NCBI GenBank assembly: GCA_964424115.1
Contig: CAYRHN010000005.1
Location: 62,001 to 126,000 of the forward strand
Length of the DNA: 64,000 nucleotides
Direction: 5' to 3'
Source of the DNA: CAYRHN01 sp964424115
Lineage (GTDB): Bacteria > Chloroflexota > Anaerolineae > Anaerolineales > Anaerolineaceae
This document shows positions 34,001 through 42,644 of this stretch, piece after piece (position 1 is the first letter of the stretch; the number at the start of each line of letters is the position of its first letter). A program made the position numbers and the translations under genes. The notes below the pieces were generated by a model. The model saw nothing but the letters and a program-made list of their open reading frames with translations. It made no database searches and was not told where the DNA came from.

Positions 34001-34616
34001 CGGGCTGGTCAACCAGGTAGCCGCCTTTGTACCGGCAGCGACGCGCTACTCGTATGTTTTCGACGGCACAGCCGGATACCTGGATCATGCGCTCAGCACG
34101 GCTTCCTTCACCGACCAGATCGCGGACGTGGATTACTGGCACATCAACGCCGACGAACCTTCGGTGATCGACTACAACACAGAATTTAAACAACCCGGCA
34201 CCCCCAGCGGTTCACCCGACCTGTACCAGCCGCACCCATACCGCGCCAGCGATCACGACCCGGTGCTGATCGGGCTGAACCTGACCGTGCCGGATAACGC
34301 TCCGGCGGCCACGGATGACAGCTACGACACCGGCGAAGATCAAACTTTAACTGTGGATGCGGTGAACGGCGTGCTGGCCAACGACAATGACGCCGACCTG
34401 GACACCCTCACCGCGGTTAAAGTGAGCGATCCGGCGCACGGCACGCTGACGCTGAATGCCGATGGCTCCTTCACGTACATTCCTGATGCTGGCTATGTCG
34501 GAACAGACAGCTTCACCTACAAGGCTTACGATGGGCTGTTGTATTCCGCCACAGCAACCGTAAACCTAAACGTAACCTGGGGCTTCCACTTCTTCCTGCC
34601 GATCGTTACGCAATAG
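31086..34616 (+). CDS. Secreted multi-domain endonuclease (ExeM/NucH-like), paralogue 1
   Basis: A 1176-residue protein with a Sec signal peptide (1-~32, ending APAKA). Then come an N-terminal beta domain (~35-245), two Big_5/Ig-like domains (~250-355, 356-462), an OB-fold segment (~480-700) and an endonuclease/exonuclease/phosphatase domain (~735-1065). A cadherin/VCBS-like repeat (~1070-1165) and the tail FFLPIVTQ close it. The nuclease keeps the Glu in LMEIESWDG, GDMNAYG and the final SDHDPV. It likely degrades extracellular DNA for nutrients. AGGAG precedes the start. A divergent paralogue follows. Confidence 0.85.
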   Translation: MRLSRFLNPLVAFLLACGGLFGISAPAPAKAASINSISAGDIAIIGFDSDDPDTITFVALTDIPAGEVIRFTDSGWTSGGAFRANEGGIKWTAPAEGISAGTVVSQASPFTSGNWLVDNSGVGSGGFLLSTSGDQILAFQGAATSPTFIHAVNGDATAPTNGWQTTASDANTSALPSGLVEGTTAVGLFQSATERNDAHYDCTKGTSGTKAELLALINNRDNWLTGDTAYGTYSSWTGCPASFTVGAPVDNPPSISSTNPADSAADVDVNTNITVTFSEAVTAVEPWYILTCGTETVTTSVSGSGAVYTIDPASYLPFNTTCTLTITGSQVTDLDGTADPVAGTPSISFTTAATDLAPSVAAHTPTANATGVALTSNILITFNEPVDTAADWYSIACASSGTHTAVASGGPTTFTLNPDIDFAAGEICTVTVSAAKVGDQDSFDPPNEMAADYSWSFTTFSNGCGGTYTKVSAIQGSGATSPMTGSVVTVEGIVTAKRNASKQLGGFFLQSLPSDEDANVATSEGIFVYTGTPGSFSFAEGDRVRLSGTVSEFINTNYGELDRITELGSLTALTVCSSGNSIAPIVIDLPDTADPAFNLEQYEGMLVTIPETLTVQQNYFQGRFGQVTLGAGGRIFQMNNFSKGGGSLYDYTRMIVLDDGSNTQNPTSIPYYPSDGAMRPGDTVSNLTGVLDQGRINSSGVSSDASFPTVYYRLHPTTAPVFAATPRPVNPPDVGGRIKVASANVLNYFPTLDNGSYPSGAPYGGSNTPRGANTAAEFTRQQDKLVTELATLNADVYGLMEIESWDGAAGGIGAPQALVNALNAQIATTGITYAAVADPLLGYFDPAEGGDYIQTAIIYKTNTVTPVGSSLSSNDTIFSRSPFAQRFKENNTNEEFIVVVNHLKSKGSCPASGLDADQGDGQGCWNAKRVLQATALLSFISSDLVPLDPDVLVIGDMNAYGAEDPINTMTTGGLVNQVAAFVPAATRYSYVFDGTAGYLDHALSTASFTDQIADVDYWHINADEPSVIDYNTEFKQPGTPSGSPDLYQPHPYRASDHDPVLIGLNLTVPDNAPAATDDSYDTGEDQTLTVDAVNGVLANDNDADLDTLTAVKVSDPAHGTLTLNADGSFTYIPDAGYVGTDSFTYKAYDGLLYSATATVNLNVTWGFHFFLPIVTQ

Positions 34617-34635
34617 CATCTTCCCACAGAATTTA

Positions 34636-34662
34636 CAGCGGCGCGCCAATGGCGCGCCGCTG
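34636..34662 (+). terminator. Terminator after nuclease gene 1
   Basis: A 12-bp perfect GC-rich stem (34636-34647 with 34651-34662) with an AAT loop, followed by the weak tail CGCTTT. Confidence 0.6.
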
Positions 34663-34734
34663 CGCTTTAACATAAACACTGACGCATCCTTTCTAATTCC
34701 TGACATCTGACACTAAGCGGGTTTGTCTGACCTA

Positions 34735-34743
34735 TGCTACAAT
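34735..34743 (+). promoter_or_regulatory. Extended -10 promoter of nuclease gene 2
   Basis: TGC plus TACAAT form an extended -10 box 76 bases before the chosen start codon. Confidence 0.45.
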
Positions 34744-34818
34744 AAATCACGGGATTCTATTGCCAGGTTTAGCCTTTTGCTCCCGATTTTCCCAACCTTT
34801 ACAAAGAGGAGAATAGAT

Positions 34819-37800
34819 ATGAAAGCTTTTCGTATATTTAATGTGCTGATGGCTTTTGTTTTGGCTATCAGCGGCATGATTGTGTCTGCTCCACCGCAAG
34901 TTGCAAACGCGGCTGGAACGATCAGCCTGACAACCTTTGGTTCAGCGTACACGCAGGATTTCAACACACTATCCAATGCGGCCGGTACCACCAACAATGT
35001 GCTTTCCATTCCTGGTTGGGAACTCACCGAATCCGGGGGTGGCGCGCGTGATAACGAACAATACGCCGTTGATACAGGAGGCTCAAATACCGGAGATACC
35101 TTCAGTTACGGTTTAGCCGGCGATACCGATCGAGCCCTGGGAAGCCTGCGAAGCGGTACTTTGATACCTACCTATGGCGCTCAATTCACCAATAATACAG
35201 GGGGAACGATCACATCTCTGACCATATCCTATACCGGTGAACAGTGGCGGCTGGGCTTAGCTTCCAGACCTATCGCTGATCGGATTGATTTCCAATTGAG
35301 CACGGACGCCACCAGCCTTAGTACTGGAACCTGGACCGATTACGACAGCCTTGATTTTTCATCGCCAATCTTAACCGGCACAGTTGGCGCACTGGATGGA
35401 AATAATTCAGCTAACAGAACCGCGATCAGCTACACGATCAGTAGCTTATCAATCTCCAACGGAGCTACTTTCTGGATCCGCTGGTCTGATTCTGATGTAG
35501 CAAGCTCTGATGACGGCCTGGCGGTGGATAATCTCTCACTGACCGCAAATGGATTTATTCCCGATGCAGCTCCCACGGTCAGCTCCACCTCCCCTGCCAA
35601 TGGCGCAACAGGCGTTTCGGCAAGCACGGCGATCAACGCGACCTTTAGCGAGGCCGTCTACGGCGATGCCGACTGGTTGAGCCTGGATTGCGGCAGCGGC
35701 GCGGTGAGCGGCGCGGAATCCGGCAACAATACCACCACGCTGACCTTCACCCCAGCGGCCAACCTGCCCGAGGGCGCTTCCTGCACGGCGACCATCACCG
35801 CCGCCAAGATCCATGACACCGACACAAACGATCCAGAAGATTTGCTGGCCGCAGATTATACCTGGAGCTTCCAGGTCTTTGCTGCCAATCCTCCGCCGAC
35901 CGCCTCCAGCACACTGGCGGGCGACGCGGATGTGGCCGTGGGCACGAACATCGACGTGACTTTCAGCGAGCCGGTGGATGTGACCGCCGGCTGGTACAGC
36001 GTTTCCTGCGCCAGCAGTGGGGCGCATACCGTGGATGTAACCACAACGGACGACACCAACTTCACCCTTAATCCGGTTGTGGATTTCGGCCTCGGCGAGT
36101 TGTGCACGGTGACGATCGACCACACCAAGGTGACCGACCGCGACACCACCCCGGCCCAAATGGCCTCAGACTACGTCTTTAACTTCACCACCGTCTTCGA
36201 TCCCGCCCCGGCGGTCAATTCTGTTGCTCCTCTCAACGCCGCTACCAATGTCCCGCTGGCAAGCAACCTGACGGTTAACTTCAGCGAAGCCGTGGATGTG
36301 GCAAGCGGCTGGTATGGCATCACCTGCGCCAGCAGTGGTGCACACACCGCCGTGGTGAGCGGCGGCCCGACTGCCTTCACTCTCGATCCAGTTGCCGATT
36401 TCGTCTACGGCGAAGTCTGCACCGTGACCCTGGATGCCAGCAAGATCACCGACCAGGACACCGCGGATCCGTATGATGCGATGGCTTCCAACTACAGCTG
36501 GAGTTTCACCGCCACCAACTGCGGCAACACGCACACCTTGATCAGCGCGGTGCAGGGCAGCGGCGCCTCTTCCCCAGTGGTCAACGCCACAGTCACAGTG
36601 GAAGGAATTGTTACCGCCGATATGAACGCGGATAAACAATTGGGAGGCGTGTTCATCCAAAGCCTGCCCGCAGATAACGACGGCAATCCGGCCACCTCGG
36701 AAGGGTTGTTCCTCTACACCACGAACACTACTTTCACCACTGGCGACTATGTGCGCATCACGGGCAAGATCGTGGAATATAATAACCTGACCGAAATGAA
36801 CCCGGTAAACACCGTGCTGGTTTGCGGTACAGGTTACAGTGTTGATCCATTACCGATCACTCTGCCCGTTGCCTCGCTGGCAGACTATGAAGCTTACGAG
36901 GGCATGTATGTCACCTACACCCAGACGCTGACGGTCGAGCAGAACTACTTCCAGGGCCGCTACGGACAGCTCACCCTGGGGTTGGGACGCCTGTTCCAGC
37001 AGAACAATTTTGCCAAGACCCCGGTCGATCCGAAGGCTTACCTGAGCATGGTCGTCCTGGATGACGGTTCCAGTGTTCAGAACCTTGATCCGATCTCTTA
37101 CTACACTGCTGAAGGCGCGCTGCGGGCCGGCGACCTGACCAGCGGCGCGATCACGGGCGTGCTGGATGAAGGCCAAACCAACAGCACTACGGGAGCAGCC
37201 TTCCCCTACCGCTATTACCGCATCCATCCCACCGCGGCGGTATCTTTCACCACCGCCAACCCGCGCCCGGCCGACCCGCCGGTTGTGGGCGGACGGATCA
37301 AGGTGGTGGGTGCCAATGTGGAAAACTACTTCACCACCCTGGATACCGAACCTGCCCGCTCCACCGCTCCTTACGATGGCGGCAGCAATACCCCACGCGG
37401 CGCTGACAGCGCAGCGGAATTCGACCGCCAGCAGTACAAGATCGTGGCCGAACTGGCCGCGATGAACGCCGATGTGTATGGCCTGGACGAGATCGAATCC
37501 TGGGACGGCGCGAACGGTGGCCTGGGAGCCCCCAAGGCGCTGGTGGATGCCCTGAACACCTACCTGGCCGGGCACGGCAGCACCGATACCTATGCCTTCA
37601 TCGCCGATCCGGTTCTGGGGCACTTTGACAGCCTTACGGATTCGGATAGCGATTACATCCAGGTGACCATTATCTACAAGACCCAGACGGTCACCCCGAT
37701 CGGTGCAGCCCTCAGCGTGGATGACACGATCTTTGACCGCTCGCCCATGGCGCAGCTCTTTGAGGAAAAAGCCACCGGAGAACGGTTCTCAGTTGTGGTC

Positions 37801-39495
37801 AACCACTTCAAATCCAAGAGCTCTTGCCCCTCTTCCGGCCTGGATGCCGACCAGGGCGACGGCCAGGGCTGCTGGAATGCCAAGCGTGTGCAGCAAGCCG
37901 AGGCGCTGTTGACCTTCATCAACACTACCCTGGTCCCGCTCGATCCGGATGTGATCGCGGTGGGTGACTACAACGCCTACGGTGCAGAAGATCCGATCCT
38001 GACAATGATCAGCGGCGGGCTGGTCAACCAGATGGCAGCCTTTGTGGATGCCGCTGACCGCTACTCCTACGTCTTCGACGGCACCGCCGGCTACCTTGAT
38101 CACGGCCTGACCACTCCTTCGGTCACAGCCCAGATCAGCGATGCCGCCTTCTGGCACATCAATTCTGATGAAACTTCGGTGATCGATTACAACACCGAAT
38201 TCAAGAAACCCGGCACATCAAACGGCTCGCCGGACCTGTACGCGTATAACGTCTTCCGCGGCAGCGACCATGACCCGGTCAATATCGGCTTGAACCTGAA
38301 CACTGCGCCGGTAGCGAACGGTCAGACCCTTACCACGGCTGAGGATACCCCCCTGTCGGTCACCCTGACTGCCACGGATGCCTATCACCCCGCCGGGTAC
38401 ACCTGGACGATCGTGGATGAGACCAACCTGCACGGCGTCCTGAGCGGCACCGCGCCCGCCCTGACCTATACGCCCGATCTGAACTACAACGGCCCGGCCA
38501 GCTTCACCTTCAAGGTCAACGACGGCCTGGAATCCAACATTGCCACTATCAATATCACCGTCACCCCGGTCAACGACCCGCCTGTAGCCGTGGACGATGC
38601 CTACACCACCGACGAAGATACCCCGCTGGTGCTGGCAGCCCCCGGCGTGATGGCCAATGACAGCGACCCGGACGCGACCGACATCTGGAGCGCCGCCCTG
38701 CTGACCTCGCCTGCCCACGGCACGCTGGTCTTCTTCAGCGACGGCTCCTTCACCTACACCCCCGAGGCCAACTGGTCCGGCACCGACAGCTTCACCTACA
38801 TGTTGATCACCCTGCCCAGCCTGAAGGGCGCTCACACCGACCCGGCCACGGTGGTGATCACGGTCAACCCGGTCAACGACCCGCCCGTGGCGGGAGATGA
38901 CGAATACAGCGTCACCGAAGCGGGCGGCCTGGTTGTGGCGGCCCCCGGCGTGCTGGCCAACGACAGCGATGTGGACACGGACAATTTCCTCTACGTGACC
39001 CTGCTGACGGATGTGACTCACGGCACGCTGACCCTCTACCAGGACGGCTCGTTCGCCTACATCCCGGATGAGGGCTTCACCGGCGACGACAGCTTCACCT
39101 ACATGCTGGTCTCGACCTTTGGCAAGGGTGAGTACACCACCACCGCCACGGTCACCCTGCATGTGACTGCCAAGAAAGCCCCGCAGATCGGCGATCAGAC
39201 CATCTACAGCGCGGCCGCCTTTGGGCTGGCCCTGCCGGAGAGCGCCTTCGCCGACGTACCGGCCGAATACCTGGGCCAGGTGACCCTGACGGCGAAACTG
39301 GCGGACGGCAGCGAGCTGCCAACCTGGTTGAAGTTCGACCCGGCCACGGCCACCTTCAGCGGCGTTCCCGCCGACCAGGATGCCGGGCAGGTGGTGGTGA
39401 AGGTCTTCGCCACCGACCCGACCGGTTCGTACACCAGCAACCGCATCACCATCAACGTGATGGCGCGCACCTTCCTGCCCTTCATCGGGCGGTAA
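34819..39495 (+). CDS. Secreted multi-domain endonuclease (ExeM/NucH-like), paralogue 2
   Basis: A 1558-residue protein. The start at 34819 follows AAAGAGGAG; an upstream extension is not used. After a signal peptide (ending QVANA) come a beta-sandwich domain (~35-245), three Big_5 domains (~249-570), an OB-like region (~570-810) and the EEP nuclease domain (~828-1160: DEIESWDG, GDYNAYG, SDHDPV). Three cadherin/Big_9-like repeats (~1161-1452) and a dystroglycan-type cadherin domain (~1455-1550: LPTWLKFDPATATFSG) follow, then RTFLPFIGR. The nuclease part closely resembles paralogue 1. It probably stays at the cell surface. Confidence 0.85.
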   Translation: MKAFRIFNVLMAFVLAISGMIVSAPPQVANAAGTISLTTFGSAYTQDFNTLSNAAGTTNNVLSIPGWELTESGGGARDNEQYAVDTGGSNTGDTFSYGLAGDTDRALGSLRSGTLIPTYGAQFTNNTGGTITSLTISYTGEQWRLGLASRPIADRIDFQLSTDATSLSTGTWTDYDSLDFSSPILTGTVGALDGNNSANRTAISYTISSLSISNGATFWIRWSDSDVASSDDGLAVDNLSLTANGFIPDAAPTVSSTSPANGATGVSASTAINATFSEAVYGDADWLSLDCGSGAVSGAESGNNTTTLTFTPAANLPEGASCTATITAAKIHDTDTNDPEDLLAADYTWSFQVFAANPPPTASSTLAGDADVAVGTNIDVTFSEPVDVTAGWYSVSCASSGAHTVDVTTTDDTNFTLNPVVDFGLGELCTVTIDHTKVTDRDTTPAQMASDYVFNFTTVFDPAPAVNSVAPLNAATNVPLASNLTVNFSEAVDVASGWYGITCASSGAHTAVVSGGPTAFTLDPVADFVYGEVCTVTLDASKITDQDTADPYDAMASNYSWSFTATNCGNTHTLISAVQGSGASSPVVNATVTVEGIVTADMNADKQLGGVFIQSLPADNDGNPATSEGLFLYTTNTTFTTGDYVRITGKIVEYNNLTEMNPVNTVLVCGTGYSVDPLPITLPVASLADYEAYEGMYVTYTQTLTVEQNYFQGRYGQLTLGLGRLFQQNNFAKTPVDPKAYLSMVVLDDGSSVQNLDPISYYTAEGALRAGDLTSGAITGVLDEGQTNSTTGAAFPYRYYRIHPTAAVSFTTANPRPADPPVVGGRIKVVGANVENYFTTLDTEPARSTAPYDGGSNTPRGADSAAEFDRQQYKIVAELAAMNADVYGLDEIESWDGANGGLGAPKALVDALNTYLAGHGSTDTYAFIADPVLGHFDSLTDSDSDYIQVTIIYKTQTVTPIGAALSVDDTIFDRSPMAQLFEEKATGERFSVVVNHFKSKSSCPSSGLDADQGDGQGCWNAKRVQQAEALLTFINTTLVPLDPDVIAVGDYNAYGAEDPILTMISGGLVNQMAAFVDAADRYSYVFDGTAGYLDHGLTTPSVTAQISDAAFWHINSDETSVIDYNTEFKKPGTSNGSPDLYAYNVFRGSDHDPVNIGLNLNTAPVANGQTLTTAEDTPLSVTLTATDAYHPAGYTWTIVDETNLHGVLSGTAPALTYTPDLNYNGPASFTFKVNDGLESNIATINITVTPVNDPPVAVDDAYTTDEDTPLVLAAPGVMANDSDPDATDIWSAALLTSPAHGTLVFFSDGSFTYTPEANWSGTDSFTYMLITLPSLKGAHTDPATVVITVNPVNDPPVAGDDEYSVTEAGGLVVAAPGVLANDSDVDTDNFLYVTLLTDVTHGTLTLYQDGSFAYIPDEGFTGDDSFTYMLVSTFGKGEYTTTATVTLHVTAKKAPQIGDQTIYSAAAFGLALPESAFADVPAEYLGQVTLTAKLADGSELPTWLKFDPATATFSGVPADQDAGQVVVKVFATDPTGSYTSNRITINVMARTFLPFIGR

Positions 39496-39510
39496 CAGAC
39501 CGTTTCTCCT

Positions 39511-39534
39511 CACAGGCCTGAAACCAGGCCTGTG
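39511..39534 (+). other. First hairpin after nuclease gene 2
   Basis: A perfect 10-bp stem CACAGGCCTG / CAGGCCTGTG around AAAC, 15 bases after the stop. It has no T-run and sits in tandem with the terminator below. Confidence 0.6.
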
Positions 39535-39550
39535 AGAACCTGAACAGGAG

Positions 39551-39586
39551 ACCCTAAAGGTTTGAAAAAACCTTTAGGGTCTTTGT
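39551..39586 (+). terminator. Terminator after nuclease gene 2
   Basis: A 13-bp perfect stem (39551-39563 with 39568-39580) on a GAAA loop, followed by CTTTGTT. It lies just before the -10 box of holB. Confidence 0.75.
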
Positions 39587-39608
39587 TATTGTCCTTTATA
39601 ATAGAGCT

Positions 39609-40595
39609 ATGCAATGGAACATCCTCGGTCATGAATGGGCGGCAACGCTGCTGCAAGGGCATCTCTCGCGCGGACAATTGCGGCACGCTTACCTGTTTGC
39701 TGGCCCTCCCGGAGTAGGGAGGAGGAGCCTGGCGATACGCTTTGCCCAGGCGATCAACTGCACCCAGCCGCCTGTGCCGGGCGAGCCGTGCGGGGAATGC
39801 CGCACCTGCCAGCAAATTGGACGGATGCAGCACAGCGACCTTTCCATCCTGCAAGCCGAAAGTGAAGGGGGTATCTTGAAAGTGGAGCAGGTGCGCGGCC
39901 TGCAGCGCACATTGGCCCTTGCGCCTTACGAGGCGGCCTACCGGGTGGCGTTATTGCTGCGATTTGAGGAGGCCAATCCCAATGCGCAAAACGCGCTGTT
40001 GAAAACCCTGGAAGAACCCAACCCGCGGGTAGTGCTGTTGTTGACAGCCGATTCCCCAGAGCACCTGCTGCCAACCATTGCCTCACGCTGCGAGATCCTG
40101 CGCCTGCGCCCTCTCAGGCTGGATGTATTAAGCGAGGCGCTGCATACGCGTTGGGGCGTGGATGCAGCCCAGGCGCGGCTGCTGGCGCATCTTTCAGCCG
40201 GGCGTCCGGGCACAGCGCGGCGGTTGGCGGAAGACCCACAGGCGTTGGAAAAACGCCAGGGCTGGTTGAACGATCTGATCCACCTGTTGGGATGCAATCG
40301 GCGGGAACGCTTTGCCTTTGCCGAAGGTTTTGCCAAGGACAAAGATCAACTGCGCCAGGCGCTGCAGATTTGGCTGACCTTCTGGCGCGACCTGATGCTA
40401 TGCGCGGGAGAAGCCAATGCCCCGCTGGTGAACATCGATCGAGAAAAGGAACTGCATAGCCTGGCAGGTAAGCTTGGCTTGCCGACAGCACGAACTGCCC
40501 TGGCTGCGTTGGAAGATGGCCTGGGAAAACTGGACGCGAATGTCAATCCACGCCTGTTGGTGGAAGTCTTGTTATTGAATTGGCCCAAGATCTAA
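39609..40595 (+). CDS. holB: DNA polymerase III delta' subunit
   Basis: A 328-residue clamp-loader subunit. It has a P-loop-like GPPGVGRRS at 32-40 in which the usual Lys is Arg38, so it probably does not hydrolyse ATP, as known for delta'. A zinc module (C51, C61, C64, C67) and the SRC motif (IASRCEIL) supplying the arginine finger are present. It helps load the sliding clamp. A perfect TATAAT lies six bases before the ATG and no ribosome site is seen, which suggests leaderless translation. Confidence 0.87.
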   Translation: MQWNILGHEWAATLLQGHLSRGQLRHAYLFAGPPGVGRRSLAIRFAQAINCTQPPVPGEPCGECRTCQQIGRMQHSDLSILQAESEGGILKVEQVRGLQRTLALAPYEAAYRVALLLRFEEANPNAQNALLKTLEEPNPRVVLLLTADSPEHLLPTIASRCEILRLRPLRLDVLSEALHTRWGVDAAQARLLAHLSAGRPGTARRLAEDPQALEKRQGWLNDLIHLLGCNRRERFAFAEGFAKDKDQLRQALQIWLTFWRDLMLCAGEANAPLVNIDREKELHSLAGKLGLPTARTALAALEDGLGKLDANVNPRLLVEVLLLNWPKI

Positions 40596-40705
40596 CCGCA
40601 GAAGGACATGGATCAAAGCCGATAAACACAGACCTCTAAAAATCCTTGTCGGTGTGGATGATCGGTATCCATTCCTGGCTGACGCGAACGCGCCAATATC
40701 CGGGG

Positions 40706-42019
40706 TTAAATTAACCGGCCTTGCATGGACCAGGGGCCGGTCCAGGTAATGTTAACATCGCGTACCAAGCCGCGCAAATTCTCCTCGCTGGTGACAAAAA
40801 CCAGTTTGTTGGTGGGGGTGCGCCCACGCCATCGACCGCGCACCTGCTCCTCAAAGAGCACCGCCACGGTTTCTCCCAATAATCGAGCATGGATCTCGGC
40901 GGCGATCTTTTCTTGCAATTCCTCCAGCAGGCGGAAGCGGCGCCATTTTTCATCGTCCGACACGTCATCCGGCATGCGGCGAGCTGAAACAGTCCCTTCG
41001 CGCGGGGAGTAGCGTGCCAGGTGTGCCACATCCATCTTTAACTCGGCCAGCAAGTCGTAGGTATGTTGGAACTGCTCTTCCGTCTCGCCGGGAAAGCCGA
41101 CAATGATATCCGTACCGATGGAAGCGCCGGGAATACGCTCACGGATATGGGTGATCATTCGGCGGTACTGATCGGCGGTGTAGCCGCGGTGCATATTCGC
41201 CAGCACCTGGTCATCTCCGGCCTGGGCGGGAATTTCGATATGCGGCATCAGCTTGGGCAGTTCCGCCACAGTATCCAGCAGTTCGTCTGTCATCCAATTC
41301 GGATGTGAGGTCAAGAAACGCAGACGTTCCAGGCCGTCGATCTGGTGCAACTGGCGCAACAAGCCAGCCAGGGTCGGATAGGCAGCTTCGTCTTTGCCAT
41401 ATCGGTCAACGATCTGCCCGAGCAAGGTAATTTCTTTTACCCCTTGGGCAGCCAACGAACGGGCTTCTTGAAGGATCTCCTCCGGCGGGCGGCTGACCTC
41501 CACCCCGCGCCGGTAGGGGATAATGCAATAGGTGCAGGCATGCGAGCAGCCGTAAACAACCGGGATAAACGCAGAAACCAGTTTGCCACGCTCGGCCTCC
41601 GGCAGGATCAGGTCGCCGTCCATCCAGGCGAAGCGTTGACGGGTGGCTTCTGCTTCCTGGGCTTGCGTTTCGGACTGGGTCAGGTAAGCAATAAGAGGGC
41701 CAATGTCAGAAGGTGGGGAAAAGACGTCCACATAGGAAAAGCGTTCGCGTAGTTTCTGGCTCCCTTTGACGCCTACCAGGCAGCCCATCAGGTTGATCAC
41801 CAGCTCAGGTTTACGCTGTTTGAGGGGGCGGAGGGAAGACAGGCGTCCATAGGCGCGGTCCTCGGCTGATTGACGCACGACGCAAGTGTTCATCACAATC
41901 ACGTCCGCATCTTCGGCTTTTGGGGTGGCGGAATAGCCCAAATGCTCCAGCGCCGAAGCCGCACGCTGCAGGTCAGCCACGTTCATCTGGCAACCTTCGT
42001 TCCACAAGTAATATTTCAT
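40706..42019 (-). CDS. miaB: tRNA-2-methylthio-N6-dimethylallyladenosine synthase MiaB
   Basis: A 437-residue radical-SAM methylthiotransferase that modifies A37 of tRNAs reading UNN codons. The N-terminal UPF0004 domain begins YLWNEGCQMN and holds the second cluster's cysteines (GCQMN, MNTCVVR, GC near 120). The radical-SAM CSHACTYC motif is at about 158-165, and a C-terminal TRAM domain follows. Related MtaB/RimO enzymes are possible, but the N-terminal and length pattern fits MiaB. TATAAT with TGT in front lies seven bases before the ATG, with no ribosome site. Confidence 0.88.
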   Translation of the reverse strand: MKYYLWNEGCQMNVADLQRAASALEHLGYSATPKAEDADVIVMNTCVVRQSAEDRAYGRLSSLRPLKQRKPELVINLMGCLVGVKGSQKLRERFSYVDVFSPPSDIGPLIAYLTQSETQAQEAEATRQRFAWMDGDLILPEAERGKLVSAFIPVVYGCSHACTYCIIPYRRGVEVSRPPEEILQEARSLAAQGVKEITLLGQIVDRYGKDEAAYPTLAGLLRQLHQIDGLERLRFLTSHPNWMTDELLDTVAELPKLMPHIEIPAQAGDDQVLANMHRGYTADQYRRMITHIRERIPGASIGTDIIVGFPGETEEQFQHTYDLLAELKMDVAHLARYSPREGTVSARRMPDDVSDDEKWRRFRLLEELQEKIAAEIHARLLGETVAVLFEEQVRGRWRGRTPTNKLVFVTSEENLRGLVRDVNITWTGPWSMQGRLI

Positions 42020-42097
42020 GGCGCTGATTATAACAGAATTTATCCGAATTCAATTTGCCCCGGACATGGCTCCCCGACTTTATAGTACAATACATTT

Positions 42098-42574
42098 ATG
42101 CATACCCTGTGGTCTCCGTGGAGGATGGATTACATCATGCAAACCGAAAAACCGTCCGGGTGCGTGTTTTGCACTGCTGTCAGCAAGGCAGACAGTGTCG
42201 AAAATTTGATTATCCAGCGAGGAAAACTGGCCTTTGTCATCCTCAACCGCTTCCCCTACACCAGCGCGCATTTGATGGTGGTGCCGTATGCCCATGAACC
42301 CAGCCTGGAATTACTGAACGAAGAAACGCGGGCCGAGATGATGGAGTGGATCCAGCGCGCCATGCAGCGCCTGCGCCGCGAATATCACCCAGAGGGGTTC
42401 AACATCGGCGCAAATATTGGCGCGGTAGCAGGGGCGGGCATTGCCGAGCACGTTCATTTCCACATCGTCCCGCGCTGGGGCGGGGACACCAATTTCATGA
42501 GCGCCGTTGGGCAAACGCGCGTCATTCCCGAAGCTCTAGAAGTGACCTACGAGCGGCTGAAAAGCGGGTGGTGA
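42098..42574 (+). CDS. HIT family nucleotide hydrolase/transferase
   Basis: A 158-residue HIT protein. The catalytic histidine triad is HVHFHIVPRW, after the family segments FVILNRFPYTSAHLMVVP and NIGANIGAVAGAG. It resembles the Ap4A hydrolase/Fhit branch with the N-terminal LWSPWR motif and an FC at about 23-24. It hydrolyses nucleotide phosphoramidates or dinucleoside polyphosphates. TACAAT lies six bases before the ATG with no Shine-Dalgarno sequence, another leaderless candidate. A strong terminator follows. Confidence 0.85.
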   Translation: MHTLWSPWRMDYIMQTEKPSGCVFCTAVSKADSVENLIIQRGKLAFVILNRFPYTSAHLMVVPYAHEPSLELLNEETRAEMMEWIQRAMQRLRREYHPEGFNIGANIGAVAGAGIAEHVHFHIVPRWGGDTNFMSAVGQTRVIPEALEVTYERLKSGW

Positions 42575-42590
42575 CTTTCAGCGTAAAGCA

Positions 42591-42630
42591 CAAGGGAACG
42601 CAAAGATATTCTTGCGTTCCCTTGTTTTTA
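42591..42630 (+). terminator. Terminator after the HIT gene
   Basis: A 13-bp perfect stem (42591-42603 with 42612-42624), an 8-base loop and then TTTTTA. Confidence 0.85.
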
Positions 42631-42644
42631 AGTTATGGCTTTTA

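Noticed and set aside
34640..34658. GGCGCGCC repeats as a possible recombination or restriction landmark
   Set aside because: They are simply the two arms of the terminator hairpin after nuclease gene 1.
38218..39513. 431-codon open frame opposite the second nuclease gene
   Set aside because: It is a shadow of a GC-rich repetitive coding region; the translation has no domain or plausible start, and the plus-strand protein has clear domains.
40596..40705. Gap between convergent holB and miaB as a site of an RNA gene or terminator
   Set aside because: I found no convincing stem with a T-run and no tRNA-like fold in it.
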